NCBI GenBank assembly: GCA_001642005.1
Contig: LWCA01000040.1
Coordinates: 1 to 64,000 of the forward strand
DNA: 64,000 bases
Source: Intoshia linei
Taxonomy: Eukaryota; Orthonectida; Rhopaluridae
Reading direction: 5' to 3'
Both the position numbers and the translations under genes were made by a program. Below, in pieces: positions 1-11,400 of this stretch (its first letter is position 1; every line of letters starts with the position of its first letter). Under the pieces are notes generated by a model that saw only the letters and a program-made list of their open reading frames with translations, was not told the DNA's origin and did not search any database.

Positions 1-50
1 TCTACATTGTTGTCAAAAATCCATTAAATTTTAATTTTACATTATTTTTA

Positions 51-218
51 ATGTTATATACAAAAAATTTTCAATCTAACCTTAAAATTGCTAAAGGTAG
101 AATAAAACGTAGACTCTTGGATGTATCTATCACTCATAAAAGTAGAAATCTGTTCTTCAAATATATGAATTTTACTAAAGAAATAAGAGGAACGCCACTA
201 AATTCTAAAATACTTTAA
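51..218 (+). CDS. small unrecognised ORF, 55 codons
   Basis: An ATG-started frame of 55 codons ends with TAA at 216-218. The product is basic (motifs GRIKRRLL and ITHKSRNLFF) and its composition is more protein-like than the surrounding AT-rich DNA. It could be a terminal exon of a gene lying to the left of the window, but no splice acceptor is visible just upstream. I recognise no family. It lies opposite the 3' side of the NMNAT gene on the other strand, so it may equally be chance. Confidence 0.2.
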   Translation: MLYTKNFQSNLKIAKGRIKRRLLDVSITHKSRNLFFKYMNFTKEIRGTPLNSKIL

Positions 219-567
219 ATTTTGTAAATTTTTTTCTCACTATGGTAAATACATACGTATATTGCCACAAGCCAAATTTTTGGTCGAATTTACAACTTTG
301 TTATAGGTAAAATAGTGGGTTTTAGATCACAATCAATATAACTTTCTTGTAATTATGGTATTTTATTTCTATTATATCTCGAAACGTCCATCTTACTTGA
401 TAGAGTGACTCACATCATTCGAATCACAAGAATACCAGATACAAAACGATATAGGTTAGAAAAATCTGTTTTTAATTTTTTCGAAAAGTTTTTTATTGTT
501 GTACTGTGTTATTGTACGCAAAATGTGACATTAGCACACAATTGAGAACACTGATCATTGATAAAAA

Positions 568-1639
568 TTAGATAATTATATTAATAGAGTGTAGCATATA
601 AATCAATACCATCATCGAATTGGAAAGTTTTAGTTTACGAAATGTGTCGTCGAAATTTTGGTTATAGCCTTTGCGTACAACACATAAAAGGCCGTAGTCT
701 TTAATAATTGTGTGAATTTCATTTAAATCCCAAATTTCAGGATTTGTCATGGTCTCCAGTAAATCTGAACCGCATACAAGTTTAATATGTTGAATTAATG
801 TGTCTAAATATTTAGTATAATAATGCAACTAAATTGAAAATTGAAAATTTCGTGGTGAGTTATAAGTTTCTGATGGTGAGATTTACGACAATGTTAATTA
901 TTTTAAATGTGTCCCAGAATGTATGTTTTTTTAAATTATAGATATGATTTTATTTTTAAAAAAGGGTTCATTGGGTTTTTGGCCCTGAACGACTAAATTT
1001 CTGGAAATGAAATTAGCGATAAAATATTACTCTCGAAAAAGTGTATTAGAAATTTGGTTTTTTAAATTATAAAACAGTTTAATATCTCTTCATTTTTATG
1101 AGTCATACTAATAATATAAAGTAGAAAGTAATAGTATAGTATGTAATATATATGTAGTTACAGTTAATTATAAAATTACGTTACTATGTTAATAATAAAA
1201 AACCTCTCGATAAAATGCTTTTTATCAATTCAAGTGTAGTTTTTTTTTCATTTAAATTACTTTCCCAAGTGTCAATTCTAATTTTATTATGAATGATTAT
1301 GATTAACAATAAATAATTTACATAAATTAAACTTAAACGTAAGACTAAAATGAAAAATAACCTGATCCAAGGTTTTTTATTTACAGCAAGTTTGACCATA
1401 TTCACTCGATGATGAGCTTTTATAAGGTACTATAATAAAGTATATTATAAACAGTTAAAGTGTTTCTGAACGTTTTTTCCATAAGCGTCTGAAACTGGAG
1501 ATATGATGCCGTTGATTTTTTCAGTATCAACATTACTGATGTGACACTTTGCAATATCTACAAATATTATTAACATAATAAACTGTACAGTGTACATTCG
1601 TATAAAACTGGTTGTCAACCTTTCGCGGTTGTTACCCAT
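568..1639 (-). CDS. nicotinamide/nicotinate mononucleotide adenylyltransferase (NMNAT), partial exon set
   Basis: This is the enzyme that joins NMN or NaMN to ATP to make NAD or deamido-NAD. Exons read on the minus strand: about 1639-1472 (GIISPVSDAYGKN), 1429-1362 (AHHRVNMVKLA), 1277-1204 (joined WIRIDTWES) and 828-610 (KLVCGSDLLETM, then IHTIIKDYGLLCVVRKG). These match in order the eukaryotic NMNAT motifs around GIISPV, HHR, WI-VD-WES, LLCGADLL and YGL-C-TR. The introns 1471-1430 and 1361-1278 are short and in phase. The N-terminal nucleotide-binding exon was not resolved. The 1277-1204 exon ends in phase 1 whereas the 828 exon needs phase 0, so an exon is missing from the model or the gene is damaged. 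Traces of the C-terminal SN..V..NDVS region occur near 385-475 but in two frames. Whether the gene is functional is open. Confidence 0.75.
960..1085 (-). repeat. fragment of the interspersed Helitron-like family
   Basis: The text around 'ttgggtttttggccctgaa' and 'gataaaatattactctcgaaaaa' recurs in other copies in this window, for example near 49495-49560. It lies in an intron of the NMNAT gene. No element end is preserved. Confidence 0.45.
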
Positions 1640-3185
1640 TTTGTCTGGAATAAAAATTTTATGATTTTTAGTTCAAACTTTGGGTTTTAGTCTGAAATCT
1701 CAATGTAAGGGTGTATCGATTTAGACGATTATATAATTATAATTAATTATATTATCTATTATAATTTAATATTAATTAAACTATACATAAATGACTAAAT
1801 ATACCCAATAATTTGATGTGCATTTTAGTTATCGGATTAAAACATCCAGGTAATAGCAACACGTATTTTGACATCTATATTAAGATTTCAGAAAATTTAG
1901 CAAAAAAAAGAATATATAAAGTGGTACAAATTAAATTAGTCTGTTCCTATTCAAATGATCTAAATTCATTTGAACTTTATTAATAAATTGAACTAATCTA
2001 GAATTCAAGTTTTAAGACATACATGTAAATTTGAATATTTTAATACATATTCTGATATATACAGAAATGAAATATTTACATATGAATGAATACATTTAAA
2101 AACATGAATAATAACTATATTTTAAATTTAATTATATGTAAATATGAATATTTTAATATATATTCTGATATATACAGAAATGAAATATTTACGTATGAAT
2201 GAATACATTTAAAAACATTAATAATAATTATATTTAATTTAATTTTTTTTTGTAATAATAATTGGTTAATTTGGACATTTTTCAGTATACATTGAAACAA
2301 CTGTTTCTTGAGATGATAATGGCTGGGATAATGAAACTAAATTATATACTTCGATTGGAATGGGTAAAGTGGAACTTTTGTTGGCCGGATAAGAGTAAAG
2401 GCTTAATTTATTTGTTTGTTTTCTTCTTTTCAGAAATAGAAAATCTAATTTCAAAATCCTACTATTCACTATTATCAATCCGTTAAAAAAGTGGTTCCCA
2501 AATTTGTGTAAGGTGGAACCATCATATCACATTAATTTTTACTTTAATTACTATAAAGTGAATTATTTCATCTTAATTTTTTGTTTGTTAACAATTACGT
2601 AAAGAATTTTAAAAACAATTGTTATCCTATTTTTTTAATTTATTAGACATAATGTGTGTATAATATTAAAAATAAAGTAAAAACAGTCCAATCCTAAAAA
2701 TTGTCATAAATAGCATAAATTCCAAAAAAATAAAATTAGTCTATTCCATTTTTAGCTACTGCATCATGCTCGAAAAACTGAACTAGAAATTGGGTTTTTT
2801 TAAATACATTACTTTTGACTTTTTAATTAACCGGAAACAAACGTACAAACATTCCATATTATATAAGTAAAAGATTATAATCTTTGTACAATTGTAAAAT
2901 TTTTAAAAAAACGAAATACACCAAATTTTGTTAGCAAGTAAATACTCTCTTGCAATACTATTTCACAAAATTTTCAGATAAATATGCAATGCATATTATA
3001 TATTGCAGTAGACCCCTTAGTGTTCCACAGAAATTGTTTGGGGTCCAAAGGATAAATTACATAGCTAGGGGTTCACAGAAAAATTAAAATATATTATATT
3101 TTATAAACATGTGACACCATAACACATACAAATTGTAAATACATGAATTTATATTTAATTTATAGTACTATTGTAATGTAACTAA
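1640..3185. other. intergenic AT-rich stretch
   Basis: Between NMNAT and the glutamine-synthetase-like gene. It holds a 113-bp tandem duplication (2023-2241) and a degraded repeat resembling other copies around 2490-2900 ('gtggttcccaaa' and a run shared with 9070-9220). I see no convincing exon; the overlapping ORFs at 2262-2486 are low-complexity. Confidence 0.5.
2023..2241. repeat. 113-bp tandem duplication
   Basis: Two adjacent copies of about 113 bp (2023-2135 and 2136-2241) start with 'atgtaaat' and contain 'attctgatatatacagaaat' and 'gaatgaatacatttaaaaac'. They differ at only a few positions, so the duplication looks recent. No coding content. Confidence 0.8.
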
Positions 3186-4551
3186 TTATTTATTTTTATT
3201 TATAGATTTCATAATGCAAACAGTAACCAAATATGGATCACAATTTGCTGCAGGTCGTCTATCTTCTATGTACCCTCTTCCAGAATCTTTAACCATATTC
3301 GGTATTCGAACACTGGCAAATTTGTCTTCTACTCCAGACGTAAATGTGTCCATATCTGGACAAAAAAATATGCCTGTGCAACGTTCTCTATTTTCTTTTC
3401 CTTTCGTAGGATCATAATTTTTAATATCATCACAATGACCGATCTTCAATCTCTCAATATATTGGTTTATTTTACTAAAATATCCATTACATTTTAATTC
3501 AACCTTTTGCAAAGGTTGTAAAACGGGTAAAAACATGCATAAAATGGATCAAAGATTATATAATTAAAAATGAAGGTTCTGAAATAAATTAAATTAAATA
3601 TTAAATTTTTTAAAATTACTCCAAGCCATCGATTCCTCTTGTTTCATTTGTACTAAAATTGCCTACAAATAAAATTTAAATAATAATATTAATAATTTTA
3701 AATAAATTCAAAAATTTATTAAAATTACAGTGACCGCCAGATCCGCACCAATTTCCTGGAACAGGTTTCGGTTGAAAAGTGACTTCAACTCCAAATTCTT
3801 CTGAAATTCGTTCGAGAATGTACCTAGACATCCATAATTGATCGGAAATACCAACTGCATCGAGTTCACCCAATTGATATTCCCATTGAGCTGGAGTAGC
3901 TTCACCATTAATACCAAAAATGCTTATTCCTGCATATAAGCAGGCCTTATAGTGAGAAATTGGGATGGCTCGACCAAACGCATTACATAAACCTGTTCCA
4001 CAGTAATGAGGACCTAATTCCGGTGGAAATCCAGTCTGAGGCTTAAAGGGTTTTTTATTTTTTCCAATTAAAACATATTCTTGTTCAAACCCAAATTTAA
4101 ATTCCAAAGATTTATATTTTTCGAGCAACTTATATGTTTCATCGCGATTGTTCAAGATTGTCGGATTTTTATCCTGATCATATGTTTGACACATTACCAA
4201 TTTATTAGTTTTTTTTAAAAATGGATCTCTATACAGTGCCACAGGTTTTAAGTATTGATAACTCATAATTTCATTAGGTTGTGCAGTAATATAACCATAA
4301 CAGTCCCATTGAGGAATATCTAAAAATTAATTAGGATACAAATGGTACGTTAATCCTGAATTTTGGTGTTTTTTTTATGTACCTTTTAAAGTGATTTTTT
4401 GATTTTTATTGTATTTTAAAGTTCTACTTTTACATCGTGTAGTTTTACCAAAACCGTCGATCCAGACATATGTACAAATGTATTTATCTGTCGGTTGTTC
4501 CAAATTCAAATAATGCTCAAAAATTTTGGTATTTCCGAGTTCGTTTTCCAT
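3186..4551 (-). CDS. glutamine synthetase-like protein with altered active site
   Basis: A four-exon gene: 4551-4383, 4319-3729, 3662-3620 and 3474-3186. All junctions are GT-AG and in phase, giving 363 residues; eukaryotic type II glutamine synthetases have about 373. The beta-grasp domain starts with YVWIDGFGKTTRCKSRTL. The catalytic domain keeps metal and ATP ligands: FGFEQEY (Glu134/136 of the human enzyme), NGEATPAQWE (Glu196/203), GGHCNF (His253) and YIEDRRP. Three active-site positions differ. The WNFDGSST motif reads WDCYGYIT, so Asp63 is Tyr. The flap GFHETS reads GIFFCP, so Glu305 is Phe, at residue 305 here as well. Arg319 is Lys. Alignment around these sites needs no gaps. Exon structure and reading frame are intact, so this looks like a maintained pseudoenzyme paralogue rather than a decayed copy (inference). 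The family normally makes glutamine from glutamate and ammonia in the cytosol. Confidence 0.9.
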
Positions 4552-5481
4552 TTCTCCAGTGTTAATTTTTATTATTTCGTTTTAATAAATATATATTGTA
4601 ATTGTCACTTTTTGCATCATGTAAAATAAAACTTTTTGTTTTACTTTTTTCTTCAAATAGACTATAACTGTTTTTTAGGTGTATTTTATACATTGCAGAA
4701 TAGCTTTAATCTATTTCATTAATATACACGTATATTACATTAATGCATTTGTACATTTTAATGAGGTTTATATTAAAAAATAAATAGGTAGACGCATGGT
4801 TAACACTATTTTGTATATATTTTGTATTGAAAGACACTTTTCTCATAATTTGTAGGGAATTTAGGGTATTTTTTTCCAAACTTTACCAAATTTTTTTCAA
4901 AAATTTTTCATATTAATGCCCGTAAACTTATTTGTGTCAGAATTCTCATTGCGGGTGCAATATGAGAATACCATGATTTTAAAAATAGGAAAGTGATTAA
5001 GGTTTCACAATACCAACATGGTTGAGTCACAAAGTCAAATACTTTATATTTATAAAACTTGCCGTTAATAACGTTTATAAATAGTGAAGCACTGATATAA
5101 ACAATCGTATAAGTTACATTACTTTGCGATAGCTAAACCAAAATAAGCTGTTTCTTTGGTGGAAGACGGACATATTTAATTAGACACAGAGTTTCTATTA
5201 ATATTGCTTACAGTATTGTATAAATTATATGCGAGTTGGTCAATTGACATCAAAAAAGCCACCAAATTAAGTTAGCATTATTTACTTTTCGCTGGAAATT
5301 GTTCCATAATATATTAACCATAATATGTAAATCAATGTAAAATTCTGTCTATACTACTACACTAAATTTCCATGTAATGTATACAAAATTTCTACATGTA
5401 AAGTTAAATTTTTAACGAGTATATTCTAAGCAACATATAAACACCTAATGATACTGAATTAAAAATATATTAAATTCCAAT
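4552..5481. other. divergent intergenic region, GS-like and VWA3-like genes
   Basis: About 930 bp separate the ATG of the minus-strand GS-like gene (4551) from the ATG of the plus-strand VWA3-like gene (5482). It should hold both promoters. I see only AT-rich sequence and no conserved motif that I can name. Confidence 0.5.
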
Positions 5482-8400
5482 ATGACTAATGTAAAAGGTT
5501 TGAAACACGTCAAAGATCAAAAAGTGAAAAATTATCGAGAAACCAAAGTGTATAAAAATTATAAACAAATAAAATTTGATCCTGACAATGGAATGTCTAA
5601 AAAAGAAACTAAATATTACAAAAAATACAAGTAATTAGGAATTTTATTTATAATTAAAATAAAGAATATAATAAATTTCATCAAATAAGTCGTTTTCGTA
5701 GCTATACTTTTTTAATATATTAAACGTATCTTAGAAAGTAATATGTTGAAATATTACTGCTATCTTTATTCCATTACACTGTACAACAATAAAAAAAGAG
5801 CAAAACAAAATATATATCATTAAAATCTACGAAAAATTTAGTGAAGAATGGTAGAATTTTTAATTGACACTTAGATCTAGTTTTTGAAGGGCAGACAGAT
5901 TAAAAAGAAGCAGTAATAATGGCGTTTTCAGTACCAATTTAATAAATACTTAAAAATACCAATTATGTATCAATAATAATTAACCGAATCTTCCCTTTAT
6001 AAACACATATTTCAGTCGTATTTTACCAATATTGCAAAAGATTGTAATAAATATAAAAAAAATATTAACAAAGTTGTTTTAGTTTCGTTGTTTAGTTTGT
6101 ATTTGAATTTTATTCAAAATGTTTTCAAAATGAGAATTTGAAATTTAAAAATTGCGTAGCAATGAAAAAAATTCCGAAAGAATGATTATATAGATTTTCA
6201 CCCATATTTCTTTATTGGAAATGTGTAGACGCTCAATGCACATTTTTTTTGAAATTGTAGGATCAATATTTACATTTTCAATTTTTGATTTAAATCGAAA
6301 TATTTGAAAAATATTGGTTAATAATATATTAAAAATTATTTTTCATCGGGAATGCGTAGATTTCTCGCGTTGAACTTTTGTATTTATATCAACTGGAAGA
6401 AGCTCTATCAGAATAATTTTTTTTTTTAATCTTCGGACCGTTAATTATTTTACATTTTTTGTTTTAATAAAATATTTCGGAAAAAAAAATATGAATACTA
6501 AAATGCTTTTTTGACCGTGAAGTCGTTACTTAATCGGATTAAACTTTTTTGTGTCTGTTAACAGGATACAAGTGTACAACCTGTATTTTTTTTAAATTCT
6601 AGGGCTGTTTTCATTAAAAAAGGAAGGGTAATTTGAGTTTTGGCCCTGAAGATATAATTTTTTTAAATTTAAATATATGATAATGTTTATGATTTTAAAA
6701 TCCGTATCAGCATATATATTTTTTTAAATTCAATAACTCGTTTGATTTTCAAAAAGAGGAACAATTAGGATTTTTGACCCATAAGATGTGAGTTTGGGAG
6801 GTTGTAATTATGTTTGCGAACACACCCGGAAAAAATTGTAATTGAAATGTGGACTTTATAAAATTTTAAGACTGGTAGTTATTGAAATAAAGCTGGACAC
6901 ACACACACAAACAAAAATCGCGTAGCATATTATATAAGTTAGGATGATTTTTGTTTAATTTGTGGTGTATATTTATATTCTAAACCAAACGGAGCTACAG
7001 TGTAATTGAGAGTAAAGTAGGTAACAAATATACATCCTTTTATGGATCAATTCAACAAGAACCATGGACTCCAAACAAATGCTGTGCATTTTACTGCAAG
7101 CATGTGATAATGGCAATAAATCCAGTGACGATTGCTATTTCTGCTATTTTAAAGAAAATATTAATTTAAAAAAATTCTGAGGAACATGGGGAACGCTTCC
7201 ATCAAACTTTGTAAAAATTTGAAGAAAGATTCACCGGCTAAAAATGATATCCATGATTAAAGATTATTTGAGGTACACAGAAACACCAAATTGTCATAAA
7301 TTTATTAAATTGTATAAATAAATTTTCTTAAATTTAAATTGTACTTATTTTTGACGCTATATCGATTTTTTTTAGATATAACCATGTAATGATATATCGC
7401 TACCATACTAATCGAGATTTAAATATATACTTTTGATATAACTCACTTGTGATGTTTAACTGGCAAAGTGGTTATAGTCATATAATTGTATTCTGCGTGG
7501 CTAGGTTCGAATCGAGATTTGGACATCTTTTTATTTAAGATGAACTTATCAAAGTTCTTATTTGCCAATCGTTACAAACCAGAATATCATTCTTAATACA
7601 GTATAAGGTACACACATTTTAGGATACATGGTATATATCAAAATATTCTGCTCTATTCAAAAATAAACCAATTTTTTTTAAAAATTAGGGTAAAAGTCCG
7701 GACTAATTTTTTATTTTTTTTGAAATTATCTTTTTAAAGGGTCTCAAAATTGAATTTAACATCAACTTGAATATAACTTAATTCTATATATTTATAAATA
7801 TATCAGATACAATCACAAACATCATTTGAATCCTGCCAGTGTTATCTAAGCCATAAACTAAATTTCTTTCTGCTCTTTTAAAATTTTTCGGAAAATGTTG
7901 TACAGTGTTCTAAGTAAAGATGGAATGATTAATATTAATTTTTAGAAAAATGTTACATGAATACAACCAAAATATGTATGATAAATTTTACAAAATGTTG
8001 GAAAAATACAAGGAACAAAAGCAGACAATGGTTATGAAGCCTAATTGGAAAAATAATAAATCTAATGATATACCATACCATCCGTATACAATAACGAACC
8101 TGGATTTTACAAATCAAATTGTAATGTGTTTAAAAATAATGAATACATTTGTTATTTTTAGGTAAATAATAAATCCAATCGAAATCAAAATAATTTTGAA
8201 TGGTTGCAAGGAAACACAATTGTCGATAAAAAATTGACCATTAAAGATTTACTTAAATATGCTCAAATTTTAAAGTAAAATAATAAATAATGAAGAGTAT
8301 AAAAATTATAATTTTATATATTTTATAGACCCGAAATAAACCCTGAAAATGGGAAAATTCAACAAAAGTATAGTATCGATAACGATATTTTACTAAAATT

Positions 8401-11400
8401 TGAAATGGAAGTTACAGAGTAATTTATCTATTTATGTATGTTGAAATAATACTATAATATTGATAATTATAATTACTTATACAATGAGCACATTACAATA
8501 TACAATATTGTATTTATTATCGGTCATTGGTCCCTTTATACGTTCCGGGTGGTTGTAAAGGACGAAATATTAAATAATCGTCTCAAATTAATATAAAAAC
8601 GGTTAAGATCTTAACTTAAAACTGCCTATTAACCATATTATAAATTAACCTTACTTACATGAATAATAATAAATAACTGAAATAATCTTAAATTAACATT
8701 TAGATTAATTGAAGACTTAATATACAGAATAAAGTACATGTTGTCGGGAAGTAGAAGAGTAAATGTTATATATTATTTATAAATATTTTTAATGTAGATT
8801 TTCGGAATGATTAGTCCAATAAATTTAACCATAATAGTGGATTTCAGTAGAGAAAATTTTAAATTTAATAAAATTGAAACACTGAAAAATTCAATATTGG
8901 TAAATTATCAATTGTATTTTAACATTTATATTATAACTAGGCTGACTGTTATGTACTACGTACAAAGAGCACCAAGCTCTGCCAAGGGCACATTTTTATT
9001 CTATCAAAAAAATATATTCATGTTGAAAATCTAACTTAAAAATCTCACTATTTACTATTTTCAATCCTTTAAAGGAGTGGTTCCCAAACTTGTTTCAGGT
9101 GAACCGTCATATCACTTAACTTTATTTTAAAGTGAATTATTCCATCTTAATTTTTTTTCTTAACATTTGCGTAAAGAACATTGACAAATGATTTTAAAAA
9201 CAATTGTTATCCCATTTAATTTTCGGAACGTGAATTATTTCACATTTTTTGTTTTAATAAAATATTTCGGAACAAAAATATATGAATACTTAAATGCTTT
9301 TTTGACAGGTAAGTCGTCACTTATTCGGATTGAAATTTTTTTTAATTCTAGGGCTGTTTTCATTAAAAAAAAAGTAATTTGTGGTTTTGGCCCTGAAGAT
9401 CTATTTTTTTTAAATTTAAATTTATGGTAATATTTATGATTTTAAAATCCGTATCAGAGTATATATTTTTTTTTTAAATTTTCCAACTCGTTTGATTTTC
9501 AAAAAAAAGGACAATTGGGGGTTTTGAACCGTAAGATGATAGTTTTGGAGGTTGTAATTTATCTTATTATATGCCCGGAAAAAATTTTAATTGAAATGTG
9601 GACTTTATAAAATTCTAAGACTGGTAGTTATTGAAATAAACGGTAATATACACACACAAATATTGCAAATTATATATAAGTAAGGATATACTATTAGTTT
9701 TTATGACAAGTGTTTGGTGTCATTCCTTATAAATTTTTTCGTGTAAGTGTGTTACAATTTCTACATGTATAAATTTTGATTTACATCAATTTTTCAAATT
9801 GTTCGTGATTGCAATTTGTTTTAAAACTCTAAAAAACGGAAACATACATATAATATTGATTTATCATACTTCTGCATAGTTGAATAAGTTATATTTAATA
9901 TATTATATGATAATGGTTGAAAAAATGTTACCTGTAAGCTATTTTGTCGATTAATGCGCCAAGTGTAACTTGGTTATTATTTCTTTTTGATAAAATTACA
10001 ATACAATAGTAGTGTATATCAATTAGTTTACAATATAAAGTTTATATTATAAACTATCTAAATTTTTTTTATTTTATCTGTTATCTTTAGCATTTAATTG
10101 ATGATCAATTGGAATACGGCAAAAATGTCGAAATAATATTTTTTAATGACAAGATATTCACCATTTGGCCATTTTTTGAAAGCTTTGGAAAAAATGAAAT
10201 GTATTTTAATTTATAACAATAATAATAATTATACAGATCAAACAGATCTGTTTAGATTTCAAATATTATAGTATATTTTACATTTCATTATAGTTTACTT
10301 CAAATGGATCATTTCATAAATTCAATTTCATTTGATGGTACGTGTAATTTGCTGAATGTATTCCGTACAATGAAAACACCGACATTGGCTTTGGATGAAA
10401 CATGCAATAAAAATTATTTACTTGTATTAGGTTCAGAGTAATTATTTATTCATATTTTTATAATTACATATATATAATAAATCCACTAATAAGTAATATA
10501 AATAGTTTTTATTGATAGTATTAATAGATATTAAATATTATATAAATCTAAAAATCTTTTTAGACCTAATCAAGATACTGACGTTATTATCAATTATATC
10601 AATCAAAAATTTGTTGGTTTTAATGTGACATTTGATACAGTTTCATTTGATTGTAGCAATTCTACAGTAAATGTAATTTACTTGAGATGATACTGCAATT
10701 ATAATTATAATATTATATTATAATATAATTGTAGTAATATTAATAATAATTCGAAAAAAAAATCCATTTGATTTATATAATAATTTAGAATTTTTTACAT
10801 AAATTATCAAACGCGACTGGAGGAAGGTTTCACATTTTTGAAAATGATTGTTTTGTAAGACTTGTCAGTATTAATATTTTTTAATTATAAAATATCATAT
10901 TTAACATTTCAAAAAAAGTCAATCCTGTTCAATATGAACATGGGTACCAAATTTTATCAGTGTTCATGTTAGTGTAAAGTGAACACAGAAAAAAATACAA
11001 AAAATCAAGACATCATCAGTTAATTTTATATTTTAATAATTATTTTCGCATAAAAAATGTTTATTATGTGAGGTGACCATGTTGAACAGAATTGACGGTT
11101 TATTAACTACAAAAAGCACATTGCAAACGCAAATTTATTAATTTTAAGAATCCACAGTGTGTAGGGGTTATAACTTTGAATATAACGGGCTATATATCGT
11201 AACGTATGTTTATTTAATATAATAACAGGTCGTAATAATCATTCACTTTACGTATATAAAATTGAACGTCTGTATAGCTGTTACCGTATATTTAAAAACT
11301 TAACAGTCGTAGAATTTAAAAAACCCTATTTCTAATTAAATTTTTCGCAAGATATGTTGATTTATGTTTCATTTTCAGAATTTGTGTCCTTCAGGGTCAA

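Noticed and set aside
2262-2486. Overlapping ORFs on both strands
   Set aside because: Low-complexity AT-rich frames with no family similarity, partly in repeat sequence.
7451-7530. Functional tRNA gene
   Set aside because: Although A and B boxes exist, the T stem does not pair and the related copy at 44335 shares flanking sequence, so it is part of a SINE.
8807-9034. ORF of 75 codons as a single gene
   Set aside because: Its first 31 codons are exon 6 of the VWA3-like gene; the rest runs into the intron and a Helitron.
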